Source: Streptomyces roseifaciens | GTDB taxonomy: Bacteria; Actinomycetota; Actinomycetes; Streptomycetales; Streptomycetaceae | Reading direction: 5' to 3' | NCBI RefSeq assembly: GCF_001445655.1 | Contig: NZ_LNBE01000003.1 | Coordinates: forward strand, 372,001 to 436,000 | Length of the DNA stretch: 64,000 nucleotides | Shown: positions 25,048-34,164 of the stretch, in pieces | Position numbering within the stretch: the first letter of the stretch is position 1 | How the letters are laid out: each line of letters begins with the position of its first letter | The notes under the pieces: generated by a model | Databases searched by the model: none | Told to the model about the DNA's origin: nothing | What the model saw: the letters and a program-made list of their open reading frames with translations, nothing else | Position numbers and translations under genes: made by a program

Positions 25048-26226
25048 TCAGGCCACCGGATACCGGGCGACCGACCCCGGCCCCTGCGGCCGCTCGTGGT
25101 GGATGGGCGTGTGCGCGCCCGTCAGCGGCGCGCCCGTGCCCCCGTGCCGGAGCGCGACGATCTCCGCCGCGATGGACAGGGCCGTCTCCTCCGGGGTGCG
25201 CGCCCCCAGGTCGAGCCCGATCGGCGAGCGCAGCCGGGCCAGGGCGCGCTCGCCGACGCCCGCCTCGCGCAGCCGTCCCAGCCGGTCCTCGTGCGTGCGG
25301 CGCGAGCCCATCGCGCCGACGTAGGCGACCGGCAGCCGCAGGGCCCGCTCCAGCAGCGGCACGTCGAACTTGGGGTCGTGGGTCAGCACGCACAGGACCG
25401 TCCGGGCGTCGAGCGCCCCGGCCGCCTGCTGGGCGTCGAGGTAGCGGTGCGGCCAGCCGACGGCGACCTCGTCCGCCTCGGGGAAGCGCCCCGCCGTCGC
25501 GAACACGGGACGCGCGTCGCACACCGTGACGTGGTAGCCGAGGAACTTGCCGGCCCTGACGAGCGCCGCGGCGAAGTCCACCGCCCCGAAGACGATCATG
25601 CGCGGGGGCGGCAGGCACGACTCCACGAGGAGCGTCACCGGGTCCTCGCAGCGCATCCCGTCCGGACCGGCCGTGACCGTGCCCGTCCGTCCGGCGGCCA
25701 GCAGCGCGGCGGCCTCCGCGGCGGCCGCGCGGTCCAGCCCGCCGGACTCCGCGAGCGCCCCCGCGTACGTGCCGTCCGCCCGTACGAGCAGGGCCCGGCC
25801 CAGCAGCCCGTCCGGGCCCGCGACCACCCGGGCGAGCGCCACCGGCTCGCCCGCTGCGACCGCCGCCAGCGCCTCGGCCAGCACGGCGCGCCCGGGGGCG
25901 CCCGGAAGGACCGGGACAACCAGCACGTCCAGGACGCCGCCGCAGGTCAGGCCCGTCGCGAAGTCGTCCTCGCCCGGGTGGTCACCCGGCCGGCCGAACC
26001 GTTCCCGCACGCTCTCGCCGCTCTCCAGCGCGGCGCGGCACAGCTCGTACACCGCGCCCTCCACGCACCCGCCCGAGACCGAGCCGACCGCCCTGCCCTC
26101 GGCGTCGACGGCGAGGGCCGCGCCCGGTTGCCGGGGCGCGCTGCCCTCCACGGCGACCACCGTGGCGACGGCGAACGCGCGTCCTTCCCCGCACCAGCGG
26201 TGCAGCTCCTCGGCGATGTCCAGCAT
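25048..26226 (-). CDS. XdhC/CoxI family molybdenum cofactor maturation protein
   Basis: 392-aa protein that prepares molybdopterin cofactor (sulfuration/insertion) for xanthine dehydrogenase. The N-terminal XdhC_CoxI domain is seen in ATVVAVEGSAPRQPGAALAV and GSVSGGCVEGAVYELC; the C-terminal Rossmann domain shows RMIVFGAVDFAAALVRAGKFLGY, VLTHDPKFDVPLLERAL and YVGAMGSRRTHEDR. Last gene of the xdh operon on the minus strand, 23 nt after the permease gene. AAAGGG upstream of the ATG. Confidence 0.92.
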   Translation of the reverse strand: MLDIAEELHRWCGEGRAFAVATVVAVEGSAPRQPGAALAVDAEGRAVGSVSGGCVEGAVYELCRAALESGESVRERFGRPGDHPGEDDFATGLTCGGVLDVLVVPVLPGAPGRAVLAEALAAVAAGEPVALARVVAGPDGLLGRALLVRADGTYAGALAESGGLDRAAAAEAAALLAAGRTGTVTAGPDGMRCEDPVTLLVESCLPPPRMIVFGAVDFAAALVRAGKFLGYHVTVCDARPVFATAGRFPEADEVAVGWPHRYLDAQQAAGALDARTVLCVLTHDPKFDVPLLERALRLPVAYVGAMGSRRTHEDRLGRLREAGVGERALARLRSPIGLDLGARTPEETALSIAAEIVALRHGGTGAPLTGAHTPIHHERPQGPGSVARYPVA

Positions 26227-26249
26227 GACAAGCCCTTTCCCCGGGCGGC

Positions 26250-27707
26250 TTACTTGACGCCCAGCCAGCTCTCGATCGGGTGCAGGGCGAAGTACCCCGT
26301 GAACACGGCCGTCAGCAGCCACATGAAGACGCCCGGCTCACGCCACCTGCCCTGGGCGGCCTTGATCGCCGTGTAGGCGATGACGCCGGCGCCGACACCC
26401 GCCGTGATGGAGTACGTGAACGGCATCAGCACCACCGTCAGGAAGGCCGGGACGGCGATCGCCCGGTCGCTCCAGTCGACGTGCCGGGCGTTGCTCATCA
26501 TCATCGCTCCGATGACGACGAGCGCGGCGGCGGCGACCTCGCCGGGCACGATGCGCGTCAACGGGGTGAAGAACAGGCATGCGGTGAAGAGCAGCCCCGT
26601 CACGACGGACGACAGGCCCGTCCGGGCGCCTTCGCCGACACCGGTCGCCGACTCGATGAAGACGGTCTGCCCCGAGGCCCCCGCGACTCCGCCGATCGCG
26701 CCGCCCGCGCCGTCGATGAAGAGCGCCCTGCTCAGGCCCGGCAGCCGGCCGCGCTCGTCGGTCAGCCGGGCCTCGGTGGCGACGCCGATGATCGTGGCCA
26801 TGGCGTCGAAGAAGCCGGCCAGGACGAGCGTGAAGACGATCATTCCGACGCTCATGACGCCCAGCGACCCCCAGCCGCCGAACTCCACGTGCCCGAGGAG
26901 GGAGAAGTCCGGCACGGACACGGCGCCGCCCTCGAGCCCGGGCGCGCCGCTCTGCCAGGCGGCGGCCCCCGGGGCGGCCGCGGCGTTGACGACGACGGCC
27001 AGCACCGTGCCGACGACGATGCCGATCAGGATCGCGCCGGGGACGTCGCGGGCCTGCAGCATGAGGACGGCCAGCAGGGTGACGCAGAAGACCAGTACGG
27101 GCCAGCCCGCGAGCTCGCCCGCGGGGCCGAGCGTCACCGGTCCGCCGCCCTCGGAGGCGTGCACGAAACCGGCCTTGACCAGCCCGATCAGGGCGATGAA
27201 CATGCCGATGCCCATCGTGATGGCGTGCTTGAGGGCGAGGGGTATCGCGTTCATGATCAGCTCGCGCAGGCCGGTGACGGCCAGCAGCACGATCACCGCG
27301 CCGTACAGCACGCACATCCCCATGGCCTGCGGCCAGGTCATGTGGGGCGCCACCTGGGTGGAGAGCACCCCGGAGACGCCCAGCCCGGCGGCCAGGGCGA
27401 GCGGGACCCTGCCGACGAGGCCCATGAGGAGGGTGCAGACCGCCGCGGCGAGCGCGGTGGCCGTGATCAGCCCGGCGTGGCCGAGCCGGTTCCCGGCGGC
27501 GTCCGGGCCGGAGAGGATCAGGGGGTTGAGCAGGAGGATGTAGCACATCGCCATGAAGGTGGTGATGCCGCCGCGCACCTCCCGCCCGACGGTGGATCCG
27601 CGTGCGCCGATGCGGAAGTAGCGGTCGAGCCGGGAGGCGGCGGAGCGGCGCGGGCCCGCGCCCGCGTCCTGCGCCGCGCCTCTCGGCTCCACGGATGGCT
27701 GGGTCAT
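26250..27707 (-). CDS. NCS2-type (AzgA-like) purine permease
   Basis: 485-aa transporter with about 12-14 membrane segments. Family marks include EVRGGITTFMAMCYILLLNP at the first helix, MNAIPLALKHAITMGIGMFIALIG, and DGAGGAIGGVAGASGQTVFIES. The AzgA branch of NCS2 carries adenine, guanine and hypoxanthine by proton symport. Placement between the xanthine dehydrogenase subunits and XdhC indicates uptake of purines for catabolism. ATG preceded by GGAG. Confidence 0.92.
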   Translation of the reverse strand: MTQPSVEPRGAAQDAGAGPRRSAASRLDRYFRIGARGSTVGREVRGGITTFMAMCYILLLNPLILSGPDAAGNRLGHAGLITATALAAAVCTLLMGLVGRVPLALAAGLGVSGVLSTQVAPHMTWPQAMGMCVLYGAVIVLLAVTGLRELIMNAIPLALKHAITMGIGMFIALIGLVKAGFVHASEGGGPVTLGPAGELAGWPVLVFCVTLLAVLMLQARDVPGAILIGIVVGTVLAVVVNAAAAPGAAAWQSGAPGLEGGAVSVPDFSLLGHVEFGGWGSLGVMSVGMIVFTLVLAGFFDAMATIIGVATEARLTDERGRLPGLSRALFIDGAGGAIGGVAGASGQTVFIESATGVGEGARTGLSSVVTGLLFTACLFFTPLTRIVPGEVAAAALVVIGAMMMSNARHVDWSDRAIAVPAFLTVVLMPFTYSITAGVGAGVIAYTAIKAAQGRWREPGVFMWLLTAVFTGYFALHPIESWLGVK

Positions 27708-27873
27708 GAGTGCCTGCTCCCATGGTCCGGGCGGGTGGTTCGGCTGCACGGCCCGGGGGACGGCCCGAGACGAAGGACGGCACGTCACCGGCGGCTGGGG
27801 GGTGCTGAGGGCCGCGGCCCGGGACAGGGCGCCGGTGGTGCCCTGCGAGGGGCTTTCGGATTCCGGTGGGGAC

Positions 27874-30246
27874 TCAGGTGCCGGTGAGGTGTTCGGGCCG
27901 CACCGGCACCCGCGCGAGCGCGATCCCGGTCGCCGCCCGGATCGCCGCGACGACGGCCGGGGTGGCGGACAGCGTGGGCGCCTCGCCGGCGCCGCGCAGC
28001 CCGTACGGGGCGTGCTCGTCGGCGAGTTCGAGGATGTCCACGGGGATGGCGGGGGTGTCGAGGATCGTGGGGATCAGGTAGTCGGTGAAGGACGGGTTGC
28101 GCACCCGCCCGTCCGCGGCGACGACGATCTCCTCCATGACCGCGAGGCCCAGCCCCTGGACGGTGCCGCCCTGTATCTGGCCGGTGACCGCCAGCGGGTT
28201 GACCGCCTTGCCGACGTCCTGCGCGCAGGCCAGCTCCACGACCTTGACCAGCCCGAGCCCGGTGTCGACGTCGACGACGGCCCGGTGGGCCGCGAAGGAG
28301 TACTGGACGTGGCCGTTGCCCTGCCCGGTGCGCAGGTCGAACGGCTCGGTGGGCCGGTGCCGCCACTCGCGCTCGACGTCGATCACCTCGTCCTCCAGGA
28401 CGTCGGCGAGGGCGGCGAGGACCTCGCCCGCCTCGGTGGCGACCTTGCCGCCCTCCAGGACGAGCACGGCCCGCTCCCAGGCCGGGTGGTGCGCGCCGAA
28501 CCGGGCGCGGCCGAGGGCGAGGACCCGCTCGCGCACCTCCTGGCACGCGTGGCGGACGGCGCCGCCGGTGACGTAGGTCTGGCGGGAGGCGGACGTGGAG
28601 CCGGCCGAGCCCACGCGGGTGTCGGCGGGCTGCAGGACGACCCGGGTGACGCCGAGTTCGGTGCGGGCGATCTGGGCGTGGACGGTCACCCCGCCCTGGC
28701 CGACCTCGGCCATCGCGGTGTGCACCGTCGCCACCGGCTGCCCGGCGACGGCCTCGAGCCGTACGCGGGCCGTCGAGTAGTCGTCGAAGCCCTCCGAGAA
28801 GCCGACGTTCTTGATCCCGACCGCGTAGCCGACGCCGCGGACCACGCCCTCGCCGTGGGTGGTGTTGGACAGCCCGCCCGGCAGGGCGCGGACGTCGGGC
28901 GCGCCGCCTGCGGTGTCCCAGGGCCGCTCGGGCGGCAGCGGCCGGGCCTTGACCCGGCGCAGCAGCTCGGCGACGGGCGCGGGGGCGTCCACGACCTGCC
29001 CGGTGGGCATCACGGCGCCCTGTTCCATGGCGTTGCGCTGCCGGAACTCCACCGGGTCCAGGCCCAGCCGCTCGGCCAGCCGGTCCATCTGGGCCTCGTA
29101 GGCGAAGCAGGCCTGGACGGCGCCGAAGCCGCGCATCGCCCCGCAGGGCGGGTTGTTGGTGTAGAGGGCGAGGGCCTCGACGTCGACGTCGCCGACCACG
29201 TACGGGCCGACGGCCAGGGACGCCGCGTTGCCGACGACGGCCGGGGACGAGGAGGCGTAGGCGCCGCCGTCGAGGACGATGCGCGCCTTCACGAACAGCA
29301 GGCGCCCGTCGCTGCTCGCGCCGTGCTCGTAGTGGAGCCTGGCGGGGTGGCGGTGCACGTGGCCGAAGAAGGACTCGAAGCGGTTGTAGACCATCTTCAC
29401 GGGCCGGCCGGTGCGCAGCGCGAGCAGGCACGCGTGGGCCTGCATGGACAGGTCCTCGCGCCCGCCGAAGGCGCCGCCGACGCCCGAGAGGGTCATGCGG
29501 ACCTTGTCCTCGGGGAGGCCGAGGACGGGGGCGATCTGGCGCAGGTCGGCGTGGAGCCACTGGGTGGCGATGAAGAGGTCGACGCCGCCGTCCCCGGCGG
29601 GCACGGCGAGCCCGGACTCCGGGCCGAGGAACGCCTGGTCCTGCATGCCCACCTCGTAGTCGCCGCTGACGACGACGTCGGCGCGGGCCCGGGCGGCGGC
29701 CACGTCGCCGCGGACGACGGGCTGGCGGTGGACGATGTTCGGGTGCGGGACGTGGGCGGCGTGGTGGTCGTCGCGGGCCGGGTGCAGCAGGGGCGCGCCG
29801 GGGGCGGTGGCGCTCTCCTCGTCGCCGACGACGGGCAGTTCCTCGTAGGTGATACGGATCCGGGCGGCGGCGCGGCGGGCCGTCTCGGGGTGGTCGGCGG
29901 CGACGAGGGCGACGGGCTCGCCGTGGTAGCGGACGACGCCGTCGGCGAGGACGGGGGTGTCCTGGATCTCCAGCCCGTAGCGGGTCGCGGCGGGCAGGTC
30001 GTCGTGGGTCAGGACCGCGTACACCCCCGGGGTGGCGAGCGCCCCGGAGACGTCGGCGGAGATGATCCTGGCGTGGGCGTGGGGGCTGCGGAGGGTGAAG
30101 CCCCACAGCATGTCCTCGTGCCACAGGTCGGAGGCGTAGGCGAATTCGCCGGTGACCTTGAGCGTGCCGTCGGGGCGCGGGGCGGATTCCCCGACGCCGC
30201 CGTGGGCGGTCCGGGCGAGGCCGGCGGGGGTGTGCGCGGTGCTCAT
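27874..30246 (-). CDS. Xanthine dehydrogenase molybdopterin-binding subunit
   Basis: 790-aa catalytic subunit of a molybdenum hydroxylase that oxidises hypoxanthine and xanthine to urate. Cofactor-contact segments visible include GVGGAFGGRED, CGAMRGFGAVQ (with the Arg that orients substrate), MAEVGQGGVTVHAQI and the C-terminal RGAGEAPTLSATPAVVAAI containing the catalytic Glu. It overlaps the 2Fe-2S subunit gene by 4 nt (ATGA). Subunits split over three genes is the usual actinobacterial arrangement. Confidence 0.94.
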   Translation of the reverse strand: MSTAHTPAGLARTAHGGVGESAPRPDGTLKVTGEFAYASDLWHEDMLWGFTLRSPHAHARIISADVSGALATPGVYAVLTHDDLPAATRYGLEIQDTPVLADGVVRYHGEPVALVAADHPETARRAAARIRITYEELPVVGDEESATAPGAPLLHPARDDHHAAHVPHPNIVHRQPVVRGDVAAARARADVVVSGDYEVGMQDQAFLGPESGLAVPAGDGGVDLFIATQWLHADLRQIAPVLGLPEDKVRMTLSGVGGAFGGREDLSMQAHACLLALRTGRPVKMVYNRFESFFGHVHRHPARLHYEHGASSDGRLLFVKARIVLDGGAYASSSPAVVGNAASLAVGPYVVGDVDVEALALYTNNPPCGAMRGFGAVQACFAYEAQMDRLAERLGLDPVEFRQRNAMEQGAVMPTGQVVDAPAPVAELLRRVKARPLPPERPWDTAGGAPDVRALPGGLSNTTHGEGVVRGVGYAVGIKNVGFSEGFDDYSTARVRLEAVAGQPVATVHTAMAEVGQGGVTVHAQIARTELGVTRVVLQPADTRVGSAGSTSASRQTYVTGGAVRHACQEVRERVLALGRARFGAHHPAWERAVLVLEGGKVATEAGEVLAALADVLEDEVIDVEREWRHRPTEPFDLRTGQGNGHVQYSFAAHRAVVDVDTGLGLVKVVELACAQDVGKAVNPLAVTGQIQGGTVQGLGLAVMEEIVVAADGRVRNPSFTDYLIPTILDTPAIPVDILELADEHAPYGLRGAGEAPTLSATPAVVAAIRAATGIALARVPVRPEHLTGT

Positions 30247-30824
30247 CGCGGGCCCGCCTCTCCGGCGCGGGCGGCCGCGAGGCGGACCGCGTCGAGGATC
30301 GTCTCGTAGCCGGTGCACCGGCACAGGTTGCCCGACAGGGCCTCGCGGATGTCCGCGTCGGAGGGCTCGGGGTTGCGCTCGATGAGCTCGTCGGCGGCGA
30401 CGAGCAGGCCGGGGGTGCAGAAGCCGCACTGGACGGCGCCCGCGTCGACGAAGGCCTGCTGGACGGGGGAGAGCGCCGCGGCGCGCGTGCCGTCCGGTGC
30501 GGCCGTCCAGCGGCGGGCCTCGTCCAGGCTCGTCCCGGCGGGCTCCGGCGGTGTGCCGGCGCCCGCGGCGCGCCGCCGGGCGTGCTCGGCGAGGCCCTCG
30601 ACGGTGACGACCTCCCGCCCCTCGGCCTGGCCCGCCGCCACCAGGCAGGCGCACACCGGCAGCCCGTCCAGCCGGACCGTGCACGAGCCGCACTCGCCCT
30701 GCTCGCAGGCGTTCTTCGAGCCCGGCAGCCCGAGCCGCTCGCGCAGGACGTACAGCAGGCTCTCGCCCTCCCACACGTCGTCGGCCTGCTGCGGCCGGCC
30801 GTTGACCGTGAAGTTCACGCGCAT
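30243..30824 (-). CDS. Xanthine dehydrogenase 2Fe-2S subunit
   Basis: 193-aa iron-sulfur subunit. The plant-type [2Fe-2S] ligands are in KNACEQGECGSCTVRLDG with Cys further on at PVCACL, and the second cluster in QCGFCTPGLL and NLCRCTGYETI. A roughly 35-residue insertion between the two halves (GTPPEPAGTSLDEARRW and beyond) is longer than in most homologues. It passes electrons from the molybdenum subunit to the FAD subunit. Its start overlaps the FAD subunit gene by 10 nt and its end overlaps the molybdopterin subunit gene by 4 nt. Confidence 0.94.
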   Translation of the reverse strand: MRVNFTVNGRPQQADDVWEGESLLYVLRERLGLPGSKNACEQGECGSCTVRLDGLPVCACLVAAGQAEGREVVTVEGLAEHARRRAAGAGTPPEPAGTSLDEARRWTAAPDGTRAAALSPVQQAFVDAGAVQCGFCTPGLLVAADELIERNPEPSDADIREALSGNLCRCTGYETILDAVRLAAARAGEAGPR

Positions 30825-31702
30825 CGGCTGTCCCTCCCCCCGCTGCGGTAGGCGTCCCACGTCCAGCCGAGCGTGCGGCGCGCCATCACGGCGACCGCGT
30901 GCCGGCGGTAGCGGGCGCTGCCGCGCACGTCGTCGATCGGGTTGCACGCCCCGGCGGCGAGCTCGGCGAACCGGCGGGCGGCCGAGGGCGGCACGGGCCG
31001 CCCGGACTCCCAGCAGCCGCCCTCCTCCAGGGCCGCGGCGAGGAAGTCCTCCGCGGCGCGGGCCCGCACCGGCGTGGGGGCCGCGGAGCCGATGCCGGTA
31101 CGGACCGTGCGGCTGCGCGGGTGCAGGGCGAGGGAGAACGCGCACACGGCGATGACCATGGCGTTGCGGGTGCCGACCTTGGAGAACTGCTGCGGGCCGT
31201 CGGCCCGTGCGATGCGCACGGCCCGGATCAGCTCGTCCGGGGCCAGGGCGTTGCGCTTGACGCCGGTGTAGAACTCCTCGGCGGGGATCAGGCGGGTGCC
31301 GCGCACGGACTCCGCCTCCACCTGTGCACCCGCCGCCAGCAGGGGCGGGTGGGAGTCCCCGGCGGGGGAAGCGGCGCCGAGGTTGCCGCCGACGCTGCCC
31401 CGGTTGCGGATCTGCGGCGAGCCGACGGTGTGCGCCGCGAGCGCCAGGCCGGGCAGCTCGGCCCGCAGCTCCTCCATGATCCGTGCGTACGGGACGGAGG
31501 CGCCCAGCCGGACCTCGTCCTCCCCCGTCTCCCATTCGTACAAATCGCCGATGCGGTTCAGGTCCAGCAGGTGGTCCGGCCGGCGCCGATCGAAGTTGAT
31601 CTCGACCATCACGTCCGTGCCGCCCGCGAGGGGAACGGCCTCCGGGTGCTCGGCCTTGGCGGCCAGAGCCTCCTCCCAGCTGCCGGGGCGCAGGAACTCC
31701 AT
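30815..31702 (-). CDS. Xanthine dehydrogenase FAD-binding subunit
   Basis: 295-aa flavoprotein subunit that transfers electrons to NAD+. FAD-contact motifs are PLAGGTDVMVEIN (about residues 24-36) and the GSPQIRNRGSVGGNLGAASPAGDSHPPL region; the C-terminal CO_deh_flav_C domain begins near residue 175. First gene of the xdh-permease-XdhC operon, facing the PucR regulator across a 285-bp divergent region where control probably occurs. The Shine-Dalgarno (GAGAAG) is weak. Confidence 0.94.
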   Translation of the reverse strand: MEFLRPGSWEEALAAKAEHPEAVPLAGGTDVMVEINFDRRRPDHLLDLNRIGDLYEWETGEDEVRLGASVPYARIMEELRAELPGLALAAHTVGSPQIRNRGSVGGNLGAASPAGDSHPPLLAAGAQVEAESVRGTRLIPAEEFYTGVKRNALAPDELIRAVRIARADGPQQFSKVGTRNAMVIAVCAFSLALHPRSRTVRTGIGSAAPTPVRARAAEDFLAAALEEGGCWESGRPVPPSAARRFAELAAGACNPIDDVRGSARYRRHAVAVMARRTLGWTWDAYRSGGRDSRCA

Positions 31703-31987
31703 GGGGCTTCTCTTCTCGATCGGTCTCACAGGGTCGTCCGAGGGATGTGCCGGGGTGTGCCGGGTGGTCCGGTGGGGGGATTCCGCGTGGCGGTCCGCCG
31801 CGCTCCGCGGCCGTGCCGCACGCTGTGGGCCCAGTACACAGAGCGCCCGGCGGGACGGTGCAGTCACCGAAAACATGAAGCGGTTGGCTGGCCAGAGCGC
31901 CCATCTTGTAGATTCGAACGAAAGACGGGGTTGGGAAACCTCACTGCATTCCACTGGTAACAACAAGACAGATCGGCGGCGACCACG

Positions 31988-33676
31988 ATGCGGCTGCGCG
32001 CACTCCTGGAGACCGAAGCGCTGGGCCTCCGACTGCTCGGCGGCGAGGACGAGCTGGACCGCACGGTGCGCGGCGTGATGACGACCGACCTGCGCGACCC
32101 GAGCCGCTACCTCTCCGGCGGCGAACTGGTCCTCACCGGCCTCGCCTGGCGGCGGGAGCCGGAGGACTCCGAGCGGTTCGTGCGGATCCTCACGGGCGCG
32201 GGCGTGGCGGGGCTCGCGGCGGGCGAGGCCGAGATGGCCTCCATCCCGGACGACCTGGTCCGGGCCTGCGCCCGCCACCGCCTTCCGCTGTTCTCCGTGA
32301 ACGAGAACGTCTCCTTCGCGTCCATCACCGAGCACGTCGTCCGGCAGGTGTCGAGCGAGCGCGCCGGGGACCTGGCGGCCGTCGTCGACCGCCACCGGCG
32401 GCTGATGACGTCGGGCCCGGCGGGCGGCGGCCCCGAGGTCGTCCTCGACCTGCTCGGCTCCGACCTCGACCTGCGGGCGTGGGTGCTCTCGCCGACCGGC
32501 CGCCCCATCGCGGGCTCCTCGCTGGCGGGCGCCGGGCCCGAGCTGCCCGCCGCGGTCAGCGCGGCCCTGGCCGGCGAGCACCTGGCCGCCTCGCGCACGG
32601 GCCGGCGCGGCCCGCACCGGGTGACCATTGCCGGCGACACGTACTCGCTCTTCCCCATCAGCCACAGCGGCCGCGCCCTGGCGGCCCGCGACGTGCGCGA
32701 GACGGTCCTGTCGGACTGGCTGCTGGCCGTCGAGGCCGACGCCGGGGACTGGTCGCCGGAGCGGCTCGACCTGCTCGACGGCGTCACCCAGCTGATCGCG
32801 GTGGAGCGCGACCGGCGCGACGCCGCCCGCACCGTGCGCCGCAGGCTCGCCCAGGAGGTCCTCGAACTCGTCCAGGCCGGGGCGGCCCCCGCCGAGATCG
32901 CCGCCCGCCTGCGCGTCGCCGCGCCCGTCCTGCTGCCCGGCCTCGGCACGGCGCCGCACTGGCAGGTCGTCGTGGCCCGCGTCGAGTGGGAGGACGGCGA
33001 CATCGCGGGCGGGCCCGTCGCCCAGGCCCTGCTGGAGGAGATGCTCGTCGCCCCGGAGGCGGCCGGGCCCGAGCCGTCCGACCGCATCGCCGTCGCCCAC
33101 ATGGGCGACGAGGCCGTGGCGCTGGTGCCGCTGCCCGCCGTGCCGGCCGAGGCCGAGGGCGGCGAGGAGGGCCGCATCCCCGGCCTGCACGCGGACCGGG
33201 TCCTCGCGGCCGTCCGCGAGCCGCTCTCCCGCGGGCTCGACGACGACGGCCGCCTCACCCTCGGCGTCAGCGCCGCCGTCCACTCCGCGGAGGGCCTGCG
33301 CGGGGCGCTGGAGGAGGCCCGCCACGCCCGGCGGGTCGCCGCCGCGCGCCCGGGCCGCGTGTGCGCCGCGGGCCACCAGGAGCTGGCCTCGCACGTCCTG
33401 CTGCTGCCCTTCGTCCCCGACGACGTCCGCCGCGCCTTCACGGCCCGGCTCCTGGACCCGCTGCGCGACTACGACCGCCGGCACCGCGCCGAGCTCATCC
33501 CGACGCTGGAGGCGTTCCTCGACTGCGACGGCTCCTGGACCCGGTGCGCGACGCGGCTGCATCTGCATGTCAACACCCTGCGCTACCGGGTGGGCAGGAT
33601 CGAGCAACTGACGGGCCGGGACCTGTCGCGCCTGGAGGACAAGCTGGACTTCTTCCTGGCGCTGCGGATGAGCTGA
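31988..33676 (+). CDS. PucR family transcriptional regulator
   Basis: 562-aa regulator. The N-terminal PucR domain (about residues 1-125) contains MTTDLRDPSRYLSGGELVLTGLAW; a CdaR/GGDEF-like middle follows (about 280-450) and the C-terminal HTH_30 reads LDCDGSWTRCATRLHLHVNTLRYRVGRIEQL. PucR proteins respond to purine or ureide intermediates. Divergent orientation from the xanthine dehydrogenase operon makes that operon its likely target. Could be an activator or a repressor. Confidence 0.92.
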   Translation: MRLRALLETEALGLRLLGGEDELDRTVRGVMTTDLRDPSRYLSGGELVLTGLAWRREPEDSERFVRILTGAGVAGLAAGEAEMASIPDDLVRACARHRLPLFSVNENVSFASITEHVVRQVSSERAGDLAAVVDRHRRLMTSGPAGGGPEVVLDLLGSDLDLRAWVLSPTGRPIAGSSLAGAGPELPAAVSAALAGEHLAASRTGRRGPHRVTIAGDTYSLFPISHSGRALAARDVRETVLSDWLLAVEADAGDWSPERLDLLDGVTQLIAVERDRRDAARTVRRRLAQEVLELVQAGAAPAEIAARLRVAAPVLLPGLGTAPHWQVVVARVEWEDGDIAGGPVAQALLEEMLVAPEAAGPEPSDRIAVAHMGDEAVALVPLPAVPAEAEGGEEGRIPGLHADRVLAAVREPLSRGLDDDGRLTLGVSAAVHSAEGLRGALEEARHARRVAAARPGRVCAAGHQELASHVLLLPFVPDDVRRAFTARLLDPLRDYDRRHRAELIPTLEAFLDCDGSWTRCATRLHLHVNTLRYRVGRIEQLTGRDLSRLEDKLDFFLALRMS

Positions 33677-33864
33677 GCGCGGTTTCCGGTTCCGGCTCGC
33701 GGCTTCCGGCTCGCGGTTCCGGGCGTCCGGGGCTCGGCTCCCGGCCCCCGGCCCCGGCTTCCGGCGTGCCGGACGTACGACGAAAGACCGGAGCCGTACG
33801 CAGAAAGGAGGAGTCGTGCCCAAGTGGGGTACGGCTCCTGTGGCAGGCGCGCATCATCACGGAT

Positions 33865-34110
33865 ATGAGTGAGCCTGAAGAGGCGTGCCCCGGCCCCCAC
33901 GCCTTCTGCAAGGGATGCAGGGGGAGCGGCGACTACCACGCCGCCGTCCTCTACTTGAGCCAGCCCGGCCAGGGCGGCCACATGACGGGGGCTCACCTCT
34001 GCCCGTACTGCTCGGGCCGCGGCTTCTTCTGCAAGCACCACCCCCCGTGCAGCGGGCTGCACGACGACGACACGCCCGTCATCGGGCCGGACGTCCTGCC
34101 GCCCGTGTGA
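33865..34110 (+). CDS. Small cysteine-rich protein (zinc knuckle-like)
   Basis: 81-aa protein with cysteines and histidines arranged as CPGPHAFCKGCRGSGD and CPYCSGRGFFCKHHPPC. The repeated CxGC/CSGRG elements resemble DnaJ-type CxxCxGxG zinc knuckles. No recognised family name. ATG at the start of MSEPEEACPGPH has no strong SD, so the exact start is uncertain. Stands alone between the PucR gene and a convergent EEP gene. Confidence 0.7.
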   Translation: MSEPEEACPGPHAFCKGCRGSGDYHAAVLYLSQPGQGGHMTGAHLCPYCSGRGFFCKHHPPCSGLHDDDTPVIGPDVLPPV

Positions 34111-34164
34111 CGTCCGGGGGCGGCTGGGGGACCGGGGGCGGCTTCGTGGGACCGGGGCCCGCCC

